In this document: positions 54,147-63,124 of the stretch, piece after piece
How positions within the stretch are numbered: the first letter of the stretch is position 1
Layout: every line of letters starts with the position of its first letter
NCBI RefSeq assembly: GCF_014108865.1
Contig: NZ_CP053928.1
Span: 1,736,001 to 1,800,000, forward strand
Reading direction: 5' to 3'
DNA from: Nocardioides sp. WS12
GTDB lineage: Bacteria; Actinomycetota; Actinomycetes; Propionibacteriales; Nocardioidaceae
Length of the DNA stretch: 64,000 nt
The notes under the pieces: generated by a model
What the model was told of the DNA's origin: nothing
Database searches by the model: none
The model's input: the letters and a program-made list of their open reading frames with translations, nothing else
Position numbers and translations under genes: made by a program

Positions 54147-55433
54147 ATGACGACGACGGATCTCCCGTCCGCCGAGTTGGCCCAGGACGTGGTGCGTGGA
54201 CTCGACCGTCCCACGCTGCGGAGCCCCTTGCTCGATGAGTTGCGGGCGTCGTACCGACCGCTCTTCGAGGAGATCGGCGAAGGTGCGCTCCAGCGCGACC
54301 TCGACGACGTACTGCCGGATCAGGAGGTGGGCCGCCTCAAGGCGGCCGGCTTCGGCGCGCTCCGCGTCCCGATCGAGTACGGCGGCCGCGGGGCCTCGAT
54401 TCCCGAGCTCACGCAGCTCTGGATCGATCTCGCGGCCGCGGACTCCAACCTGCCCCAGGCGCTGCGCGGACACGCGGCCCTCGTCGAGGACCGGCTCTGG
54501 CAACACGCCCGCGGCCGTGACCAGCAGGTGTGGTTCGAGCGCTTCGCTGCGGGCGAGATCGCCGGCAACGCCTGGTCGGAGGTGGGGGCGACCTCGATCG
54601 ACACTCAGGCCACCGTGCTGACCGGCCAGCCCGACGGCAGTTATCTGCTGACGGGCAGCAAGTTCTACACAACGGGCACGGTCTACGCCGAGTGGGCGGA
54701 CGTCTACGCGAAGCGCGAAGTGCCCGGTCGCGAAGCGGACTTCGCGATCGCCCTCGTGGACACCCGGGACCCCACGGTCACGGTCACCGACGACTGGGAC
54801 GGCTTCGGCCAGCGCGGTACGGGCAGCGGGACCACGGCCTTCGCCGCGGCGCCCGTGCCTGCCGCGGACGTCTTGGCGTTCGGTGAGCGTTTCGTGTTCC
54901 AGACGGCGCTCTACCAACTGAACCTGTTGGCCGTCCTCACTGGGATCGGGAAGGCCGCTCTGCGGGAGTTCATTGCGCAGGTGCAGGGTCGCGAGCGCAA
55001 CTACTCCCATGCGAATGCGGCACGGGTCCGCGACGACGCGCAGGTGCTCGCCCGGATCGGCGAGGCCGCCGCTGCGGTCCACGCGGCCGAAGCGGTCACG
55101 ATCCGCACGGCGACCGCAGTGCAGGAGGTGGCCGACCTGCCGCCCGGGGCTGACGTCGAGATCGCGATCGCCAACGAGGTTGCCGAACTCGAGTCGTCGG
55201 CTGCCCAGGTGGCCGTGACCGACCTGATCCTGACGGCGACGACCAACCTGTTCGACACACTCGGAGCCTCGGGGACCTCGCGTGCGCGGGGCCTGGATCG
55301 GCACTGGCGCAACGCCCGGACCGTGGCCTCGCACAACCCGCGGATCCTCAAGTCGAGGGTGGTCGGCGGATATCTCGTCAACGGTTCCCCGCCGCCGTAC
55401 GCGTGGGCGATCGGGCGCACCGCGCCGTCCTGA
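54147..55433 (+). CDS. Acyl-CoA dehydrogenase-fold flavin monooxygenase, sulfur acquisition
   Basis: This 428-residue paralogue of the preceding gene starts 10 bases after it. It shows FGALRVPIEYGGRGASIPEL near residue 70, the SKFYTTGTVYAEWADV strand near 170 and the C-terminal LDRHWRNARTVASHNP motif. The same reaction type is expected on a different organosulfur substrate. The low conservation between the two copies suggests old divergence rather than recent duplication. Confidence 0.78.
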   Translation: MTTTDLPSAELAQDVVRGLDRPTLRSPLLDELRASYRPLFEEIGEGALQRDLDDVLPDQEVGRLKAAGFGALRVPIEYGGRGASIPELTQLWIDLAAADSNLPQALRGHAALVEDRLWQHARGRDQQVWFERFAAGEIAGNAWSEVGATSIDTQATVLTGQPDGSYLLTGSKFYTTGTVYAEWADVYAKREVPGREADFAIALVDTRDPTVTVTDDWDGFGQRGTGSGTTAFAAAPVPAADVLAFGERFVFQTALYQLNLLAVLTGIGKAALREFIAQVQGRERNYSHANAARVRDDAQVLARIGEAAAAVHAAEAVTIRTATAVQEVADLPPGADVEIAIANEVAELESSAAQVAVTDLILTATTNLFDTLGASGTSRARGLDRHWRNARTVASHNPRILKSRVVGGYLVNGSPPPYAWAIGRTAPS

Positions 55434-55439
55434 CCCGCG

Positions 55440-55499
55440 CACGGCAGGCGGTGGTGATCGGTTTCGCCTTGCGCGGGATCGTCGCTTCCGCCTGCCGTG
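55440..55499 (+). terminator. Hairpin between the first two and later sulfur genes
   Basis: CACGGCAGGCGG (55440-55451) pairs exactly with CCGCCTGCCGTG (55488-55499). The 36-base loop can form further pairs (GATC with GATC). It begins 6 bases after the stop and may end transcription of the first two genes, leaving the sfnG group under its own promoter. Confidence 0.6.
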
Positions 55500-55574
55500 G
55501 AGGTCGCCTGGCCTGTCGAACATCCGGCCTATACGCTAAAGTCTATTGACGTACTCGACATTACGGAGAAGCCG

Positions 55575-56702
55575 ATGAGCACCGACCAGCCCTTTGACCG
55601 CGAAGCCTTCGCCGAGCCGCTCAAGTTCGCCTACTGGGTCCCCAATGTCAGCGGGGGACTGGTGGTCAGCAAGATCGAACAGCGCACCGACTGGGGCTAC
55701 GACTACAACGTCGAGCTCGCGCGCCTGGCCGAGAACAACGGCTTCGAGTACGCGCTCTCCCAGGTGCGCTACATCGCGTCGTACGGCGCCGCGAACCAGC
55801 ACGAGTCGACCAGCTTCAGCCTCGCGCTGCTGCTCGCCACCGAGCGCCTCAAGGTGATCGCCGCGGTCCACCCGGGCCTGTGGCAGCCGGGCGTCCTGGC
55901 GAAGTTCATCGCCACCGCCGACCAGATCTCCGGCGGCCGGGCGGCCATCAATGTCGTCAGCGGCTGGTTCAAGGACGAGTTCACCAAGCTCGGTGAGCCG
56001 TGGCTCGAGCACGGCGAGCGCTACCGCCGCTCGGAGGAGTTCATCCGGTACGTCAAGGAGATCTGGACCTCGGAGAACGCCGAGTTCAACGGCGACTTCT
56101 ACCGCCTCCACGACTTCGACCTGAAGCCGAAGCCGATCGCCAGCGAGGGACGCCCGCACCCGGAGATCTTCCAGGGCGGCAACTCGTCCGATGCCCGGGG
56201 CATGGCGGGCCGCGTGTCCGACTGGTACTTCGCCAACGGCAACACCCCCGACGGGATCTCCGAGCAGATCCGCGACGTCACCGATGTCGCCACCGTGCAC
56301 CACCGCAAGGTCCGGTTCGGGGTCAACGGCTTCTTCATCGGCCGCGACACCGAGGCCGAGGCGCGCGACGTCCTCCGCGAGATCATCGACAAGGCCGACC
56401 GCGAAGCCGTCGAAGGATTTGGCGGCGCCGTACGCCAGGCCGGCCAGAGCACCGGCGACAAGAAGGGCATGTGGCAGGACTCGGAGTTCGCCGACCTGGT
56501 CCAGTACAACGACGGTTTCCGCACCGGCCTGATCGGCACGCCCGAGCAGATCGCGACCCGGATCATCGAATACAAGCGCCGTGGCGTGAACCTGCTGTTG
56601 CTCGGCTTCCTGCACTACCTCGAGGACGTCGCGTACTTCGGCCGCGAGGTGCTCCCGATCGTCCGGGAGCTCGAAGCCGCGGAGCTGGAACGCGTCGGAT
56701 GA
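55575..56702 (+). CDS. sfnG: Dimethylsulfone monooxygenase SfnG (LLM family)
   Basis: This 375-residue luciferase-like FMNH2-dependent monooxygenase shows the near-diagnostic SfnG N-terminal stretch FAYWVPNVSGGLVVSKIEQR from about residue 18. SfnG cleaves dimethylsulfone to methanesulfinate and formaldehyde. GGAGAA precedes the ATG. The stop overlaps the next gene. The methanesulfonate branch would then be finished by SsuD-type enzymes. Confidence 0.9.
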   Translation: MSTDQPFDREAFAEPLKFAYWVPNVSGGLVVSKIEQRTDWGYDYNVELARLAENNGFEYALSQVRYIASYGAANQHESTSFSLALLLATERLKVIAAVHPGLWQPGVLAKFIATADQISGGRAAINVVSGWFKDEFTKLGEPWLEHGERYRRSEEFIRYVKEIWTSENAEFNGDFYRLHDFDLKPKPIASEGRPHPEIFQGGNSSDARGMAGRVSDWYFANGNTPDGISEQIRDVTDVATVHHRKVRFGVNGFFIGRDTEAEARDVLREIIDKADREAVEGFGGAVRQAGQSTGDKKGMWQDSEFADLVQYNDGFRTGLIGTPEQIATRIIEYKRRGVNLLLLGFLHYLEDVAYFGREVLPIVRELEAAELERVG

Positions 56703-57949
56703 GCGCCCCGGTGGTTGAGGTGCGAGGAGCGCCGGCGACGAGCCTCGAAACCCCCAGGGTCCACACGGCGACCTCCGCGATCGCCGTTGCTGCCGAGCTC
56801 GCGGCCAGCTTCGCCGAGGGCTCGGCCCTCCGCGATCGGGAACGGATCCTCCCCGTCGCAGAGGTGGAGGCGCTCTCGGCCGCTGGCCTGCTTGCCCTCA
56901 CGGTCCCTGTCGAGTACGGCGGCCCCGGGCTCGGCGCCGCCGTGCTGGCCGAGGTCGTGCGACTGGTCGCGACCGGCGATCCGAACATCGCGCAGATCCC
57001 GCACAGCCACTTCGTCTACGTCAACGCACTCCTCGAGCAGGGCACCGAGGCGCAGAAGGTCTTCCTGCTCGGCGAGGTGCTGGCCGGGAAGCGGTTCGGC
57101 AACGCGCAGTCCGAGATCGCCTCGAAGCACGTCCGCGATCACGCGACGACGCTGCGCCGTGACGACGCGGTCAGCGGCGACTGGGTGCTCAACGGCGAGA
57201 AGGGCTACTGCACGGGCGCGCTGTTCGCGCACTGGATCCCGGTCCTCGCCCATCTCGGCGAGGGCGGTCCGCTGCACGTCGCCTGGGTCGAACGCGATGC
57301 CGAGGGCGTGACGGTCATCGATGACTGGAACGGACTCGGCCAACGCACCACCGCCAGCGGCACGGTCCGACTGGCCGATGTCCGCGTCGCATCCGGCCGG
57401 ATCACGCCGTACCACCTGACGTTCGAACGGCCCCAGACCTACGGTTCGTTCGCGCAACTCCTGCATGCGGCCATCGACGCGGGCATTGCGCGCGCGGCAC
57501 TGCGGGACGCGGCCGCCTTCGTCACCACGCGGAGCCGGCCCTACCCCGACGCGATCGCGCTGTACGACGTCGAGGGCGCCGCCGGGGACCCGCTGATCGT
57601 GAAGGCCTTCGGCGAGATCGAACTGCAGGTGAGGGGCGCGGAGGCGCTGTTGGCCGAGGCCGGCCGCGCGGTCGACCGGGCCCGCGCTGAGCTGACTGCG
57701 GAGACGAGTGCCGACGCCAGCCTGGCCGTGGCCGCTGCCCGCGCCGCCACGACCGCCGCCTCCCTGGAGGCGTCGAGTCGGCTGTTCGAGGTCGCCGGCA
57801 CCCGCTCGGCGCTGGCTTCGGACAACCTCGACCGGCATTGGCGCAACGCCCGCACCCACACCCTCCATGACCCGGCGGCCTGGAAGGTCCAGCACCTCGG
57901 TCGCTTCGCGATCGACGGCACCCTACCGCCGCGCAACGGCCAGATCTAG
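56699..57949 (+). CDS. SfnB family sulfur acquisition oxidoreductase
   Basis: This 416-residue acyl-CoA-dehydrogenase-fold enzyme has NAQSEIASKH near residue 139, WNGLGQRTTASGT and the C-terminal LDRHWRNARTHTLHDPAAWK. ATG at 56699 overlaps the sfnG stop. Residues 5-18 (VVEVRGAPATSLET) are encoded by a dispersed 43-base repeat that sits inside the start of the gene, so the original start may have lain after it and the N terminus is likely dispensable. Confidence 0.82.
   Translation: MSAPVVEVRGAPATSLETPRVHTATSAIAVAAELAASFAEGSALRDRERILPVAEVEALSAAGLLALTVPVEYGGPGLGAAVLAEVVRLVATGDPNIAQIPHSHFVYVNALLEQGTEAQKVFLLGEVLAGKRFGNAQSEIASKHVRDHATTLRRDDAVSGDWVLNGEKGYCTGALFAHWIPVLAHLGEGGPLHVAWVERDAEGVTVIDDWNGLGQRTTASGTVRLADVRVASGRITPYHLTFERPQTYGSFAQLLHAAIDAGIARAALRDAAAFVTTRSRPYPDAIALYDVEGAAGDPLIVKAFGEIELQVRGAEALLAEAGRAVDRARAELTAETSADASLAVAAARAATTAASLEASSRLFEVAGTRSALASDNLDRHWRNARTHTLHDPAAWKVQHLGRFAIDGTLPPRNGQI
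56710..56752. repeat. 43-bp dispersed repeat, copy in the SfnB-family gene start
   Basis: The element begins GGTGGTTGAGGTGCGAGG and ends GAGCCTCGAAACC, with a central CGCCGGCG. It matches the copy at 57952 at 41 of 43 bases and resembles imperfect REP palindromes (GGTTgagg with CCTCgAAACC). Confidence 0.75.
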
Positions 57950-57951
57950 CC

Positions 57952-57994
57952 GGTGGTTGAGGTGCGAGGGGCGCCAGCGACGAGCCTCGAAACC
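57952..57994. repeat. 43-bp dispersed repeat, intergenic copy
   Basis: Same element as at 56710 with two base differences, lying two bases after the SfnB-family gene stop and 31 bases before ssuD. The surrounding sequence after the repeat (CCAGG) also partly matches. Confidence 0.75.
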
Positions 57995-58025
57995 TCCAGG
58001 CCCTGAAACGAGACGAGAGACACTC

Positions 58026-59189
58026 ATGTCCCTGAAGTTCCACTGGTTCCTGCCCACCAACGGTGGCGACGGACGCCACGTCGTCGGCGGCGGCCATGGC
58101 GTCAACCCCGGCCAGGCCGGTCGTCCGGCCGACGTCCCGTACCTCACCCAGGTCGCTCGCGCTGCCGAGGACAACGGCTTCGACGCCGCCCTCACGCCGA
58201 CGGGCGCCTGGTGTGAGGACGCCTGGCTGAGTACGGCGATGCTGAGCCAGACCACGGACCGGTTGAAGTTCCTCGTGGCGTTCCGCCCGGGGGTCGTGGC
58301 GCCGTACCTCGCCGCCCAGATGGCCGGCACCTTCCAGAACCTCAGCGGCGGGCGGCTGCTGCTCAACGTCGTCACCGGTGGCGAGAGCCATGAGCAGCGG
58401 ATGTACGGCGACTTCCTCGACAAGAACGAGCGCTACGAGCGTTGCGGTGAGTTCCTCGAGATCGTCCGTCGGCTCTGGACGGGGGAGATCGTCGACTTCG
58501 CCGGCGAGCACCTCTCGGTCGAGAACGCCCAGCTCTCGCAGATCCCCAACCCGATCCCGGACATCTACTTCGGCGGATCCTCGCCGGCCGCGGGCAAGGT
58601 GGCCGCCGAGCACGCCGACGTGTACCTGACCTGGGGCGAGCCACCCAGCGCCGTGGCGGAGAAGATCGCCTGGATCCGCGGACTCGCCGAGGCCGCCGGT
58701 CGCGGGCCCGACGACCGGCCGATCCGCTTCGGGATCCGGATGCACGTGATCACCCGGGACACCGCCGAGGAGGCTTGGGCAGAGGCCGACCGCTTGTTGC
58801 AGGGGATTGATCCGGAGTCGATCAAGCGGGTCCAGGAGGGCCTGCGTCGTAGCGAGTCGGAAGGGCAGCGCCGGATGCTGGACCTACACAGCGGCAGCAC
58901 GGCCGACCTCGAGATCTACCCGAACGTCTGGGCCGGAGTGGGCCTGGTGCGCGGCGGTGCCGGCACCGCACTGGTGGGGAGCCACGAGCAGGTGGCCGAC
59001 CGGATCGCCGAGTACGCAGACCTCGGGATCGACGAGTTCGTGCTCTCCGCCTACCCACACCTCGAAGGCGCCTACTGGTTCGGCGAAGGGGTCCTGCCGA
59101 TCCTCGCCGAGCGCGGCCTGTGGAAGTACGACGGTCCCCAACGCCTGCACAGCAGCGCCGTGCCGTTCGCCTCGGTGGGTTCGCGATGA
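58026..59189 (+). CDS. ssuD: FMNH2-dependent alkanesulfonate monooxygenase SsuD
   Basis: This 387-residue luciferase-like enzyme begins LKFHWFLPTNGGDGRHVVGG and shows CEDAWLSTAMLSQTT, then NVVTGGESHEQRMYGDFLDKNERYERC further on. These are hallmarks of SsuD, which releases sulfite from C-S sulfonates with FMNH2 and O2. ATG at 58026 follows the repeat. It overlaps the flavin reductase gene by four bases (ATGA). Confidence 0.88.
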   Translation: MSLKFHWFLPTNGGDGRHVVGGGHGVNPGQAGRPADVPYLTQVARAAEDNGFDAALTPTGAWCEDAWLSTAMLSQTTDRLKFLVAFRPGVVAPYLAAQMAGTFQNLSGGRLLLNVVTGGESHEQRMYGDFLDKNERYERCGEFLEIVRRLWTGEIVDFAGEHLSVENAQLSQIPNPIPDIYFGGSSPAAGKVAAEHADVYLTWGEPPSAVAEKIAWIRGLAEAAGRGPDDRPIRFGIRMHVITRDTAEEAWAEADRLLQGIDPESIKRVQEGLRRSESEGQRRMLDLHSGSTADLEIYPNVWAGVGLVRGGAGTALVGSHEQVADRIAEYADLGIDEFVLSAYPHLEGAYWFGEGVLPILAERGLWKYDGPQRLHSSAVPFASVGSR

Positions 59190-59686
59190 GCGCGGCTCGC
59201 ACGGCCGTCGTGGTCGGGAACCCCCGTCCCGCCAGCCGCACCCTCGACGCTGCCCTGCTCCTGCACCGCGAACTGGTCGGTGGCGAGCCGGACCTGGTGG
59301 TCGACCTCGCCACGCTCGGCGCCGGCCTGATCGACTGGTCCGACCCGACGGTCGAGGGGCTGGTGGCCGACGTCGGTGGCGCAGACCTGGTGGTCGTCGC
59401 GTGCCCGACCTACAAGGCGACGTACACGGGGTTGCTGAAGTTGTTCCTCGACCGGTTTGCGGTCGGTCAGCTGTCCGGGATCGCCGTACCCCTGATGCTC
59501 GGCGGCGGGCCGGCGCATGCGCTGGCACCCGACGTGGGCCTCGCGCCGCTCCTCCTGCACCTCGGGGCCGTCGTACCGGGAGGGCTCTACGTCCTCGACA
59601 AGCAGTACGACGACCCCGCGGCCTACGAGCAGTGGCTCGAGAGGACGCGACCGTTGATCACGCGGTTGCTCGCGTCCGCCGCTTGA
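59186..59686 (+). CDS. NADPH-dependent FMN reductase (SsuE/MsuE-like)
   Basis: This 166-residue flavodoxin-like protein has VVVGNPRPASRT near the N terminus and PTYKATYTGLLKLFLDRF near residue 75, the NADPH:FMN reductase pattern. It supplies FMNH2 to the SfnG, SsuD and DszC-like enzymes of this operon. Its last 29 bases overlap the convergent lipoprotein gene. Confidence 0.85.
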   Translation: MSAARTAVVVGNPRPASRTLDAALLLHRELVGGEPDLVVDLATLGAGLIDWSDPTVEGLVADVGGADLVVVACPTYKATYTGLLKLFLDRFAVGQLSGIAVPLMLGGGPAHALAPDVGLAPLLLHLGAVVPGGLYVLDKQYDDPAAYEQWLERTRPLITRLLASAA

Positions 59687-60587
59687 GCAGCACGCGGGCG
59701 GGGATGCCGATCAGCAGGAGCAGGGCGAGCCACGGGATCGCGAAGCCGACCACGGTGAGCACGGCGCCGAAGCCGGAGACGAAGCTGTCCCAGCCGTCGC
59801 GCAGGCCACCGAGGAAGCCGTCGGCGGTGTCGTCGTCGGGCTCGTCGGAGTCCTGGGAGGGCTGCTCGATGTAGACGTTGATCGTGGACTGGCTGGTCTG
59901 GTCGGCGAGGTAGATCTGCCGGGCGAGCAGGGCGTCGAGTTCGGCCTGGCGCGAGCTCAACTGGCTCTCGATCGTGACGATCTGCTCGAGGCTCTCGGCG
60001 CGTGCGAGCAACGCCTCGATGCGGGACACGCTCTTGCGTTGGGCTCGGATCCGCGCCTCCACGTCGACCACCTCGGTGGACACGTCCTGACCTGACGACG
60101 TCGAACTGGTCAGGGTCGCGATTCCTTCCAGGTCCAGGGTCGCGTCGGCGAAGCGGGCGCTCGGTACCCGGAACACCAGCCGGGCTGAGGTGACCTCGCC
60201 CTTGTCGCCGGTCGTCGTCTCCTGCTCGGCGAGAGTGCCCTGGTACTTGTCGATGACCTTGCGGACCTCGGTGCGCGCATCGCCCACGTCCTTGGACTCC
60301 AGCGAGATGGTGCCGGTCGAGATCACGGACTGCCCCGGTACCTCGAGTTGCTTCGCCGGATCGGCATCGGGCGCCGTCGCGGCCGCGTCCTGGGCTTCGC
60401 CACCCGCCAGGCTGCCCTGGGGTGCGGCCGGCTCCTCGACAGCAGCGCGCCCTGCATCGTCGCTGCTGGCGCCCACGTCGGCCGTCGAGCGGTCGTCGTC
60501 GCCGGATCCCGAGCAACCCGCGGTCGCGGCGATGGCGGCCACGGCCGCGATGGCGAGCAGGAATCGGGTGCGGGGTGTCTTCGTCAT
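59658..60587 (-). CDS. DUF4349 domain lipoprotein
   Basis: This 309-residue protein has a lipobox AATAGC with Cys25 and an Ala/Asp-rich spacer to about 75. A DUF4349-type external domain with a coiled coil (IRAQRKSVSRIEALLARAES) follows, and then a C-terminal membrane helix (VVGFAIPWLALLLLIGIP) ending in Arg/Lys. It could be anchored at both ends. Function unknown. It is convergent with the flavin reductase, with a 29-base overlap. Confidence 0.75.
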   Translation of the reverse strand: MTKTPRTRFLLAIAAVAAIAATAGCSGSGDDDRSTADVGASSDDAGRAAVEEPAAPQGSLAGGEAQDAAATAPDADPAKQLEVPGQSVISTGTISLESKDVGDARTEVRKVIDKYQGTLAEQETTTGDKGEVTSARLVFRVPSARFADATLDLEGIATLTSSTSSGQDVSTEVVDVEARIRAQRKSVSRIEALLARAESLEQIVTIESQLSSRQAELDALLARQIYLADQTSQSTINVYIEQPSQDSDEPDDDTADGFLGGLRDGWDSFVSGFGAVLTVVGFAIPWLALLLLIGIPARVLLKRRTRATA

Positions 60588-60790
60588 GGCGGTACGACGT
60601 GCGGCCGTCCCGGACGGTTCCGCTCGGGCGTGAAAGATCGCGCCAGGGCGCGACGTTGTACGCCGATCCGGGTCGAATCGCTGTCGAAACGGCGCCCAGG
60701 TGTGATCCTTCACCGCGCAGGCCAGCGCCCGCCCTTGAGGGCTGTGGATGAAGGCAGCGGCAGCGCGCCCACTCATCCATCCTCGACTGC

Positions 60791-61726
60791 ATGCTTGATC
60801 CGACCCGGCCCTTCACGCGCGCCGCAGCGCTGGCTGCGGGTCTCACCGATCGCCAGCTCGGTTCCCCGCGCCATGTCCGACTGCACGCGAGCATCTACGT
60901 CGACGCGACTGTTGCGCTGACTCCGGCGCTGCGCGCCGAAGCCGCCTTGCTCTCCTACGCGCAGGGGAGCTGGGCCAGCCACGCCACGGCCGCTCGGATG
61001 TGGCGACTCCCGATCCCAGCGCTGCCGGAGGAGCACGTGACCGTCGTACGGCGTCAGGACCGCCGCAACCGGGTCGGGATCGTCTGCCACTGTGCGCCGG
61101 ACGCGACTTCCGACCTGGTGCGTCTGGTCGAGGGCGTGCCGGTGTCGAGCCCCGAGCAGGTCTTCGTCGAGCTGGCGACGCAACTGCCACTCGTTGAACT
61201 CGTCGTGGTCGGCGACCACATGGTTCGGCGCGGAATGGTCCGGCTGGACCGGCTGCGGGCTCACTGTGCTCTGGCCCGAGGGAGCGGCTCTGCCCAGGCG
61301 CGCACGGCCGCTGCCTATGTGCGCGAGCGCGTGGACTCGCCGATGGAGAGCCGCCTGCGGATGCTGATCGTGCTGGCCGGCCTGCCTGAACCGCTCGTCA
61401 ACATCACCTACGGCGACGACGAGGGGCTCGCCTTTCGGCGCTACGACCTGAGCTGGCCGGAGGTGCGACTGATCGTCGAGTACGACGGTCGGCATCATGT
61501 CGAGCGCATTGAGCAGTGGGAATCGGATCTCGCGCGTCGCGAGGAGATCGATGACGACGGGTGGCGGATCCTCGTCGTGATCGCCAAGGGCGTGTACGCG
61601 AGGCCCGACGTGACGGTCGCGAAGATCCACCGCCTGTTGGTCCGGCGTGGCCACCCACGGGTGCCGACCCAGCCGGACCAGGCCTGGCAGCGACACTTCC
61701 CGGGCTCTGGCAGTCTGGGCGCGTGA
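60791..61726 (+). CDS. DUF559-like protein with a Vsr-type endonuclease fold
   Basis: This 311-residue protein has an N-terminal region resembling AbiEi-type regulators (VRLHASIYVDATVALTPALRAE and SHATAARMW). The C-terminal DUF559-like domain shows DLSWPEVRLIVEYDGRHH near residue 220 and RILVVIAKGVY, a PD-(D/E)xK-like nuclease core with EYDG. Such proteins are common orphan genes in actinobacteria. Its stop overlaps hemG (GTGA), though it is not obviously related to heme. Confidence 0.7.
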   Translation: MLDPTRPFTRAAALAAGLTDRQLGSPRHVRLHASIYVDATVALTPALRAEAALLSYAQGSWASHATAARMWRLPIPALPEEHVTVVRRQDRRNRVGIVCHCAPDATSDLVRLVEGVPVSSPEQVFVELATQLPLVELVVVGDHMVRRGMVRLDRLRAHCALARGSGSAQARTAAAYVRERVDSPMESRLRMLIVLAGLPEPLVNITYGDDEGLAFRRYDLSWPEVRLIVEYDGRHHVERIEQWESDLARREEIDDDGWRILVVIAKGVYARPDVTVAKIHRLLVRRGHPRVPTQPDQAWQRHFPGSGSLGA

Positions 61727-63060
61727 GTCGAGCGGTCGTGGTCGGTGCGGGTGTGGCTGGACTGACGGCCGCGCGCGACCTGGCGATCGCGGGTCACGAC
61801 GTCCTGCTCCTCGAAGCGACGGATCGGTCGGGCGGCAAGTTGCGCGCGGGCGAGGTCGCGGGGGTGACCGTGGATGTCGGCGCGGAGGCGATGTTGCACC
61901 GCCGGCCCGAAGGTACGGCGCTCGCCACGGACCTCCGACTTCCGATCACGCACCCCACGGCCGCGACGTCCCGGGTGTGGACGCGCGATGCGCTGCGTCC
62001 GCTGCCTCGCACGCTGATGGGCGCTCCGCTCGACCTCGACCAGCTCGAGGCCTCGGGGATTCTGTCGCCCGAGGGCATGCGCGACGCGCGCCACCAGCAC
62101 GTCCAGTACCCCACGTGGGACGTCTCGGTGGGCGAGCTCGTCGGCGGGCGCTTCGGGCAGGAGGTCGTCGACCGTCTCGTCGAACCGCTACTCGGTGGCG
62201 TCTACGCCGGCCAGGCGCGCCACATCTCGGTGCGGGCTGCCGTGCCCCAACTGGTCGACCTGATCGCGCGCGACGAGTTCACACTCCCGACCCCGCCGGC
62301 CGATGCGCCGCCTGTGTTCGCCAGTGTCGACGGCGGCATGTGGCGGATGGCCGCCGCGCTCGAGGCGGACCTGCGTGAACGGCCGGGCGTCGAGATCCGC
62401 CACGGCGCCACGGTCACCGCGGTTCGTCGTACCGGCTCTGGCTTCGTGGTCACCACCCCCGCCGGTGACGAGGCCGCGGACCTGCTCGTCGTCGCCACCC
62501 CGGCTGCCCCGACCGCCCGCCTGCTCACCGACCTCGCGCCGAGCGCCGCCGAGGAGCTGCGGCAGATCGGGTACGCGTCGGTCGCCCTCGTGACGCTGGC
62601 CTTCCGTGCTGACGAGGCCGCCGAGACTCTCGACACCGGCGCGTCGGGCTTCCTCGTCCCGCCGGTCGATGACCGTGCGATCAAGGCATCGACGTTCTCG
62701 TTCGCGAAGTGGGACTGGGTCCGGGCCGCCGGGGAGGGCCTGCTGGTGCTGCGCACGTCCTTGGGCCGCTTCGGTGAGGAGGCCTCGTTGCAGGCCGCGG
62801 ACGAGGAACTGGTCACCGTTTCGCTCAAGGACCTGGCCACTGCCACCGGCCTCTCCGTGGCACCCGTCGACGCCGTTGTGCAGCGCTGGGGTGGTGGCCT
62901 CCCGCAGTACTGGGTCGGCCACCTCGACCGCGTCGCCCGCATCCGCGCCGCCGTCGCCGAGGTCCCCGGACTCACCCTCTGTGGCGCGGCGTACGACGGC
63001 GTCGGCATCCCCGCCACCATCGGCTCCGCCCATCACGCGATCGCCGACCTGCTCGCCTGA
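61723..63060 (+). CDS. hemG: Coproporphyrinogen III/protoporphyrinogen oxidase (HemG/HemY type)
   Basis: This 445-residue flavoprotein has the FAD motif [13 protein letters not shown] near residue 6, [19 protein letters not shown], and the C-terminal [18 protein letters not shown]. In actinobacteria this enzyme oxidises coproporphyrinogen III to coproporphyrin III for the coproporphyrin-dependent route, consistent with the next gene hemQ. GTG at 61723 overlaps the previous stop. Confidence 0.88.
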   Translation: MSRAVVVGAGVAGLTAARDLAIAGHDVLLLEATDRSGGKLRAGEVAGVTVDVGAEAMLHRRPEGTALATDLRLPITHPTAATSRVWTRDALRPLPRTLMGAPLDLDQLEASGILSPEGMRDARHQHVQYPTWDVSVGELVGGRFGQEVVDRLVEPLLGGVYAGQARHISVRAAVPQLVDLIARDEFTLPTPPADAPPVFASVDGGMWRMAAALEADLRERPGVEIRHGATVTAVRRTGSGFVVTTPAGDEAADLLVVATPAAPTARLLTDLAPSAAEELRQIGYASVALVTLAFRADEAAETLDTGASGFLVPPVDDRAIKASTFSFAKWDWVRAAGEGLLVLRTSLGRFGEEASLQAADEELVTVSLKDLATATGLSVAPVDAVVQRWGGGLPQYWVGHLDRVARIRAAVAEVPGLTLCGAAYDGVGIPATIGSAHHAIADLLA

Positions 63061-63063
63061 CCC

Positions 63064-63107
63064 GCGAAGTGTGGGAGTTGGGGGTGCGAAGTGCGGCAGT
63101 TGGGGGC
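63064..63107 (+). repeat. Two tandem 22-base repeats upstream of hemQ
   Basis: GCGAAGTGTGGGAGTTGGGGGT at 63064-63085 is followed directly by a copy differing in three bases at 63086-63107. The G-rich array lies 18 bases before the hemQ start and may affect its leader or be a remnant of a dispersed element. Confidence 0.6.
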
Positions 63108-63124
63108 GCGGCACAATGGAGGCC

